From NCBI RefSeq assembly GCF_027923225.1, contig NZ_BSDI01000033.1, forward strand, positions 47,908 through 111,907: DNA of 64,000 nucleotides, in the 5' to 3' direction. Both the position numbers and the translations under genes were made by a program. The notes below the pieces were generated by a model, which saw nothing but the letters and a program-made list of their open reading frames with translations, was not told where the DNA came from and ran no database searches. Shown here piece after piece: positions 59,779 through 64,000 of the stretch. Positions within the stretch are counted from its first letter, which is position 1, and each line of letters opens with the position of its first letter. The stretch comes from Phytohabitans aurantiacus (GTDB lineage Bacteria > Actinomycetota > Actinomycetes > Mycobacteriales > Micromonosporaceae).

Positions 59779-60033
59779 TCAGGCAGGACCACCGGTGTCG
59801 CTCATGGCGCCGTAGTAGGTGGCTGTGTCGTCGTTGCCAGATCCTGTGCCACGAATGCTGCCCCGAGAGCGACGACGCTGCTCGCGTGCCATCCGCTTGA
59901 TGGCACTCTGCGCGGTCTGGCTCGTGTCGACGTCGCGGGCTCTGCGGTAGCGGCGTAGAAGTAGGACTGCCAGGAAGATCAGCGGCCCTCCGGTTAGGAG
60001 CAAGCCGACTGTGGTGATGACCGGAGCAGGCAT
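59779..60033 (-). CDS. Small single-pass membrane protein
   Basis: 84 residues from ATG 60033 (MPAPVITTVGLLLTGGPLIF). One N-terminal transmembrane helix is followed by basic RRYRRARDVD and an Arg-rich cytoplasmic tail (KRMAREQRRRSRGSIRGTGS). There is no recognised domain. It lies between the hypothetical gene and the two-gene membrane pair, all on the minus strand. Confidence 0.6.
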   Translation of the reverse strand: MPAPVITTVGLLLTGGPLIFLAVLLLRRYRRARDVDTSQTAQSAIKRMAREQRRRSRGSIRGTGSGNDDTATYYGAMSDTGGPA

Positions 60034-60134
60034 GGCAACAGGGTAGAGCGAGGGTCCAGGTCGCGTATCAGGTCGACCACGCCATGGTCACCCCGCGCCG
60101 TCCCCAATCCTGCCAATGCGCGTTCGCTGAAGGG

Positions 60135-60665
60135 TTAGTCGAGCCAGGCCAGGGCCGAGTCGATCTGCTGCCCGGCTCGTAGGTGCGAGTCGTGGCGGGT
60201 TGGTTCCAGGTCGGCGGCGATAGCCAATATCTGTGAGCGTAGATCGGCGATGGTTTCGGGAACGTTCTGCGGGTCGGTTGTATCGCAGGCGGCCAGGGCG
60301 CGGGCTGTGTGTCGGTCCGCGATCGTGACGGCCACGTCGTTGACAAGTTGGGCCAGCACCGTGGTGCCGCCAAACGTTAACGCTAGTACCATCGGCTCGG
60401 CTGGATCCGGTACCGCGAGCAGTATGGCCACGCACGTGATCGCCTGTACGCCGATCATCAGGAATGCCTGGGCCTGCTGTCGGCGAGTTCCGGTCGGCAT
60501 TTCGATGCTCTTCGCGGCCGCATAGAGCCAGTCGGCGGCATGCTCCAGGTGGCTGATCGTGTCATGGTCGTCAGGTCCACCGTGGAGCTCGGCGTGTTGG
60601 CGTTCGACGGCGGCCCGGATCGCTGTTTCCGCGGCTGCGTACAGTCTGCTGTCGATACGGCTCAT
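60135..60665 (-). CDS. Two-helix membrane protein, second gene of coupled pair
   Basis: 176 residues from ATG 60665, overlapping the preceding stop by 4 bp (ATGA). A helical N-terminal domain (RLYAAAETAIRAAVERQHAE) precedes two membrane helices (AFLMIGVQAITCVAILLAVP and MVLALTFGGTTVLAQLVNDV). A cytoplasmic helical tail (TIADLRSQILAIAADLEPTR) follows. The plan, soluble-TM-TM-soluble, recalls SLATT-like effector membrane proteins of prokaryotic conflict systems, but I cannot show homology. It probably functions in a complex with the partner at 60662-61351. Confidence 0.65.
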   Translation of the reverse strand: MSRIDSRLYAAAETAIRAAVERQHAELHGGPDDHDTISHLEHAADWLYAAAKSIEMPTGTRRQQAQAFLMIGVQAITCVAILLAVPDPAEPMVLALTFGGTTVLAQLVNDVAVTIADRHTARALAACDTTDPQNVPETIADLRSQILAIAADLEPTRHDSHLRAGQQIDSALAWLD

Positions 60666-61351
60666 CGCTGGTGTTCCACTGCACGCAGCCACGTTTCGAA
60701 CGCGTAGATCGCCTGGCAGACGCACCGATCGGCCAGGCTGGCGAAGTACACCCCCGTGTTGCGGTGGCGTAGCCAGTTGAATCCGGCGGTGGACCGGGCG
60801 GCGTATCCGAACCGGTCTGCGGCGGCGCGGCGCCGCATCGTCACGGCCAGCATCGACCGGGTGGTGCCCAGCACGTGGAGGACCTGTTCGGCCGGGGTGA
60901 TGTCGGTCGGTGTCTGCACCCTGAACGGTGGGGCTGTGGCAAGTCGTCGCTGATTGACGCGGTTCGTCAACGCCAGGTTGAGCTTGGCGAGCGGCCAGAT
61001 CATCGCGAGGATCGCCAGCGTCGTGGCCGAGATCGTCCATCCGGCCGACAGACCGGTCCGGCCGCCGACCGTGGCGATGATCCATGCGGTCAGGGCGAAC
61101 AGCGGTGCGTAAACCCGGGTGTGTGCCCAGGGTGAGGACCCACCGGCTGCGCGAGTGATAGCGGTGATCGCGTCCTCGATCGAATCTCGCCCGTCCGTTA
61201 TCTGGGGGTGGTCCTGGTTCTGGGCAAGGGTGGCTGCTCGCCTGGCTGCCTCGCCAAGCAGGTACCGCACCATCGCCAGGTCGGTGTTGTCGCGACCACT
61301 CACGCCAACAGAGTCGCAGAGGGCAGCCACCTGCGGATACCGGGGCCTCAT
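60662..61351 (-). CDS. Two-helix membrane protein, first gene of coupled pair
   Basis: 229 residues from ATG 61351 (MRPRYPQVAALCDSVGVSGR). The N-terminal helical domain has LLGEAARRAATLAQNQ. Two membrane segments, YAPLFALTAWIIATVG and SATTLAILAMIWPLAKLNLA, are followed by a helical C-terminus with two Cys (LADRCVCQAIYAFETWLRAV). It is translationally coupled to the next gene. The paired architecture in both genes suggests a heteromeric membrane assembly; the role is unknown. Confidence 0.65.
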   Translation of the reverse strand: MRPRYPQVAALCDSVGVSGRDNTDLAMVRYLLGEAARRAATLAQNQDHPQITDGRDSIEDAITAITRAAGGSSPWAHTRVYAPLFALTAWIIATVGGRTGLSAGWTISATTLAILAMIWPLAKLNLALTNRVNQRRLATAPPFRVQTPTDITPAEQVLHVLGTTRSMLAVTMRRRAAADRFGYAARSTAGFNWLRHRNTGVYFASLADRCVCQAIYAFETWLRAVEHQR

Positions 61352-61602
61352 ACCGTTTCAGCGTGGCGGTGCTGGATGGGTATCTGGCGTTCCTAGCGGC
61401 GCGGCACGGCCCTGAGCGCCACCTGGTTCTGAGGTCAGCCCCACGCGCGCCGGCATCCGGATCTGCCGCGACCCGCTCATACTGAAGGTGACGGCTGGTG
61501 CCGCTCGCGGGCGTCCGGTCGCCGATGCCAGTGTTGGTTCTGCTGCACGTACGCCCCTCGCGGTTGCTAATCGGGGTTGTATCTGGTGTCGGCGTCGGCA
61601 CA

Positions 61603-62301
61603 ATGGTGGCCGTGGAGGAGCAGGCAGCGGGGTTGGTGGAGTCGGCTCGGCGTGATGGTCCGTATCTGGTGGTGGCGCTTGATGGGTTCACGGTTCGGTT
61701 TCTGCTCGGTGACGACGACCCGGCACTGACGGAGAACGGTGACGCCCATGTCGTGATGGCCGATGGCACTACCCGGTCGGTCACCTTCCTCACACCTCGA
61801 GCGATCCAGCGGGTGCTGGATCGCTGGCACGATACGGGTGAAGCTGGTCGTGGCAGCTACTTCTGGGCCGCGGACATGGTGGTCATCCCCAGGCCAGGCA
61901 TACAGGCCGTGGTCTCTGCCGTTGCCGAGCTGGTTCGCTCCGGCGAAATCCGCGCCGCCTGCCAGGTCCTCACCGGACACCACGACGAGGCGGCACTGAC
62001 CGGCGCAGACCTCGACCAGATAGAGCACCGTGCCATGCTGGCGACACGGGGGCCGTGGGAGCCGCGGCTGGAGACGCGGTGGGGCACCGGCGGCGCGAGC
62101 TGTATCGATCTCAACCCCGGTCGAGACGAGGATAACGAGCTCTTCCTCACCTACGCGCCGGACAATCGGGTCAGCCCGGACACCCAATTGGACGCCGACG
62201 TGGACTTCATCGCGCATGCCCGCACCGACGTACCCAAACTCGTTGCTGAGGTTCGCCGGCTACGTGCGCATCGCGACCAGGACCCGATCGTTTCCGCGTA
62301 G
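61603..62301 (+). CDS. Hypothetical protein with Ea22-like C-terminal segment
   Basis: 232 residues from ATG 61603 (MVAVEEQAAGLVESARRDGP). The N-terminal half is beta-rich (LVVALDGFTVRFLLGDDDPA). The C-terminal half, ALTGADLDQIEHRAMLATRG, PWEPRLETRWGTGGASCI and DADVDFIAHARTDVPKLVAE, ends in a helix. It resembles the ead/Ea22-like segment of phage and actinobacterial proteins. Cytoplasmic. No partner gene is evident. Confidence 0.6.
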   Translation: MVAVEEQAAGLVESARRDGPYLVVALDGFTVRFLLGDDDPALTENGDAHVVMADGTTRSVTFLTPRAIQRVLDRWHDTGEAGRGSYFWAADMVVIPRPGIQAVVSAVAELVRSGEIRAACQVLTGHHDEAALTGADLDQIEHRAMLATRGPWEPRLETRWGTGGASCIDLNPGRDEDNELFLTYAPDNRVSPDTQLDADVDFIAHARTDVPKLVAEVRRLRAHRDQDPIVSA

Positions 62302-62484
62302 GGAATCATCGACAATCGCCCGCCGCCCAGGAACTTGCGTCGGAGCGCCCGGTAGCGCCACTTTCATGGGACCGACACTCTTCGAACACATCGACTGTGC
62401 ATCAACACGTGCCGATCTGCCGATTAAGTCCGTCGGCTTGGAGGCGTTGGCGAGGCTACGATCACCGGCTGTGGCGGTATCGGT

Positions 62485-62904
62485 ATGGCATCGTCCGGCT
62501 TGTGGTGGGCGGTCGCGACGGTGATCGTCGTCCTTGTTGCCTGTTGGTCTGCGGACGTGTACTTGGAGGTTTCCGCTCGGGACGAGCGACGTCGGGCTGA
62601 CCAGCGTGCCGCTACCTACCTGGGGTTGGTGGTGGCGGGGGACAGTGGCAAGGCCAGGTTGATGCTCTGTGGTGGGGACGACGTGAACCCGGCTCAGCTT
62701 GATGACACGGTGCGACGGGAGTGGACAGGGCAGCGGGTCACCTCGTTTGCTATATCGGGGGCCCGAAACTGGTCCTCGATCGACGGTCGCGGGACGGTCT
62801 ACGGTGTTGACCTCACGTTCTCTGACGGGGTGACCGCGTCGATCGACGTGGTCGTAACGGTCATCAGCGATGAACCGTGCATTGGCACGGAGATCCCCAT
62901 GTGA
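62485..62904 (+). CDS. Small membrane-anchored extracellular protein
   Basis: 139 residues from ATG 62485 (MASSGLWWAVATVIVVLVAC). One N-terminal helix acts as a signal anchor; the Cys at its end (LVACWSAD) could be a lipobox but is not ideal. The exported domain has RADQRAATYLGLVVAGDSGK, MLCGGDDVNPAQLDDTVRRE and VTASIDVVVTVISDEPCIGT, two Cys that may pair. Family unknown. Confidence 0.6.
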   Translation: MASSGLWWAVATVIVVLVACWSADVYLEVSARDERRRADQRAATYLGLVVAGDSGKARLMLCGGDDVNPAQLDDTVRREWTGQRVTSFAISGARNWSSIDGRGTVYGVDLTFSDGVTASIDVVVTVISDEPCIGTEIPM

Positions 62905-63189
62905 ATCGGCTCAGCTGCCGAAGTTGCCTGACGCCCGGGGCCTTCGTTATTCCGGAGCTCGTCCGAAGTAGTCCGCCGCGACGCAGGCGGATGCCCGGGT
63001 CGCGGGTGGTCTCGGTCATCTACACGTACAGCTTGCTGAAGACGGAGTCCTAGCGTGAGTTCCGGTGAATGCTCGGCCGGTGTTCGCCTACCACCGAACA
63101 CGGGGCTGGGTAACACGTTCCGGATGACCCGGTAGGGTGGCGCCTCCGGCGGGCGTACGTTCTCCGTATCCTCGAAGGCGATTATCTGA

Positions 63190-63930
63190 ATGAACCTCGA
63201 TCTGATGTCCGCGCGGTCTCGCCTGGAGGCTGCGCTGGATGGGTTGGCAGTCACTTTCCGTGGGATGACAGCCAGGGCCGATGAGTACAACTGTGAGTGT
63301 CATTGGGGCGGTGCGGAGGAACTCGCGCTGCTGAAACTGCCGGACGTTGCGCTGGAGCCCGATCTGCTGCGGCGTACGTGGCAGGCGCCTGACTGGAGCG
63401 ATCACGCGTCGGTGTTGCGGCGGATCCTGCCCCAACTCGCCGCGGCCCTCGTTGACGGGCGGGTTGAGCCGGTGTTCGGCATGTCCGAGGCTGGACTTTC
63501 GTTCGCGCGGGGCCGCTGGCAGCAGTGGCCGGAGCGGCAGGTTGCGGCGGCGTGGGAGTTCCTGCACGCCTGGTGGGCATACATCCTGATCGATCCGGAT
63601 CCCAGGGTGCCCGCGCACGAGATCTTCGCGCTGTTCGCTGAGGCGTCCGGCACCCTTGCTCCTTGGCTAGGCGCCTGGCAATCATTGACCCACCAGGCAG
63701 CAGACCAGCGCCTGGCCGAGGCGGTGGCCCACTGGCGGGATGCCCTGCTCCATGACCGGCTTCCCTGGATTAGCGCGGGGGACGAGGACGCTATGCGAAC
63801 CGAGCTCACGGGCTGGCTGGTCCGCTACGCGCCGTCCCGTCTTGTGGCCTGCGGTGTCGAGGACGATTTGCTCCACTGGATACGGCTGTGGGCCTCAACA
63901 CCCCTGTTGTCGACGCCGCGTGAAAACTGA
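63190..63930 (+). CDS. Orphan protein, 3' end supplied by IS21 insertion
   Basis: 246 residues from ATG 63190 (MNLDLMSARSRLEAALDGLA). It is helical and Trp-rich: YNCECHWGGAEELALLKLPD, SDHASVLRRILPQLAAALVD, AAAWEFLHAWWAYILIDPDP. The IS21 terminus begins at 63921, so the final residues (the last two and the TGA) are encoded by the element. The native C-terminus is lost by an unknown amount. It is similar in style to actinobacterial immunity orphans; no family recognised. Confidence 0.7.
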   Translation: MNLDLMSARSRLEAALDGLAVTFRGMTARADEYNCECHWGGAEELALLKLPDVALEPDLLRRTWQAPDWSDHASVLRRILPQLAAALVDGRVEPVFGMSEAGLSFARGRWQQWPERQVAAAWEFLHAWWAYILIDPDPRVPAHEIFALFAEASGTLAPWLGAWQSLTHQAADQRLAEAVAHWRDALLHDRLPWISAGDEDAMRTELTGWLVRYAPSRLVACGVEDDLLHWIRLWASTPLLSTPREN

Positions 63931-64000
63931 GCCGTAGTCGGCGGGTGAAACCTGAGCACCCTGTGTACGGCTTGGGGTGTGATCAGCGTGGAGGACTGGG
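63921..64000 (+). mobile_element. IS21-family element, left end, continues beyond window
   Basis: TGAAAACTGAGCC (63921-63933) and TGAAACCTGAGCACC (63946-63960) are the spaced terminal repeats expected at IS21 ends, starting with TG. They are followed at 63979 by GTG ATC AGC GTG GAG GAC TGG, the start of an IstA transposase. Confidence 0.7.
63979..64000 (+). CDS. istA: IstA-type transposase, 5' end only
   Basis: GTG 63979 opens VISVEDW, the N-terminus of actinobacterial IS21 IstA proteins (continuing AEIRRLHR in family members). Only seven codons are inside the window. The IstB helper ATPase would lie further right. Confidence 0.6.

Noticed and set aside
1..64000. CRISPR array or tandem spacer repeats
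   Set aside because: No regularly spaced direct repeats of 25-40 bp were seen; the only repeated unit is the dispersed element, which is not arrayed.

Overview
The window is GC-rich actinobacterial DNA with strong third-position GC bias, many GTG and TTG starts, several SARP/AfsR and LuxR-type ATPase regulators, and CBM2/GH30-type secreted enzymes. This fits a soil filamentous actinomycete, probably Micromonosporaceae (Dactylosporangium, Phytohabitans or Actinoplanes-like). That placement is inference; there is no rRNA or ribosomal protein gene to settle it. I see no tRNA, rRNA, CRISPR array or replication origin.

Bases 1-13.9 kb. A serine beta-lactamase-family hydrolase runs off the left edge. 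It is followed by a PH-like protein with a probable frameshift, a small His-rich gene plus a DUF6745 gene, and three small secreted proteins, two of them tandem paralogues separated by one in-frame TAG. A large AfsR-like regulator lies opposite. Next comes a two-gene operon for a secreted metzincin-type protease and a lipoprotein, whose promoter carries three TCGAAGC heptads at exact 11-bp spacing, the classic SARP operator layout. The five-gene STM4011-STM4015 operon (two radical SAM enzymes, an alkaline-phosphatase-fold hydrolase, an ATP-grasp-like protein and an LRR protein) is tightly overlapped and of unknown product.

Bases 13.9-31.8 kb. A threonine-dehydratase-like enzyme and a LuxR-ATPase regulator are followed by a DHFR-like/SARP/CGNR run, a TerD protein, a secreted FnIII-CBM2 protein and a GNAT enzyme. 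A VOC gene is then cut in two by a 2.7-kb mosaic of WD40, IS5-like and ISL3-like debris plus one intact orphan gene. After it come an ATPase-TPR-BTAD regulator, a secreted protein, a CBM2-GH30 xylanase with a LacI/CebR-like operator, and a small P-loop kinase.

Bases 31.8-45 kb. This part holds an imine-reductase-like gene, a 981-residue Roco protein (LRR-Roc-COR), a small FnIII protein, a trypsin-fold protease with a pro-region, an NTF2-like gene lacking a start, a TPR protein and an EmrB/QacA-type exporter. It ends with a divergent PLP-enzyme locus (decarboxylase plus XRE-cupin regulator facing a D-cysteine desulfhydrase/ACC deaminase homologue) around a perfect palindrome. A roughly 110-bp dispersed repeat occurs six times at four intergenic sites between 14.9 and 41.8 kb.

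Bases 45-64 kb. This is an accessory island of small orphan genes: NADAR, barstar-like, DUF6193, L7/L12-like, HEAT-repeat, two-gene membrane pairs and several unknowns. Mixed among them are pseudogenes (truncated pyrE, ISAs1 remnant, frameshifted orphan), a sigma factor with its CU044_5270 partner, an SGNH hydrolase and an aspartyl/asparaginyl hydroxylase. An IS21-family element starts at 63921, runs off the right edge, and supplies the stop codon of the last orphan gene. The island looks like an immunity/defence gene store, but no toxin or nuclease partner is visible.
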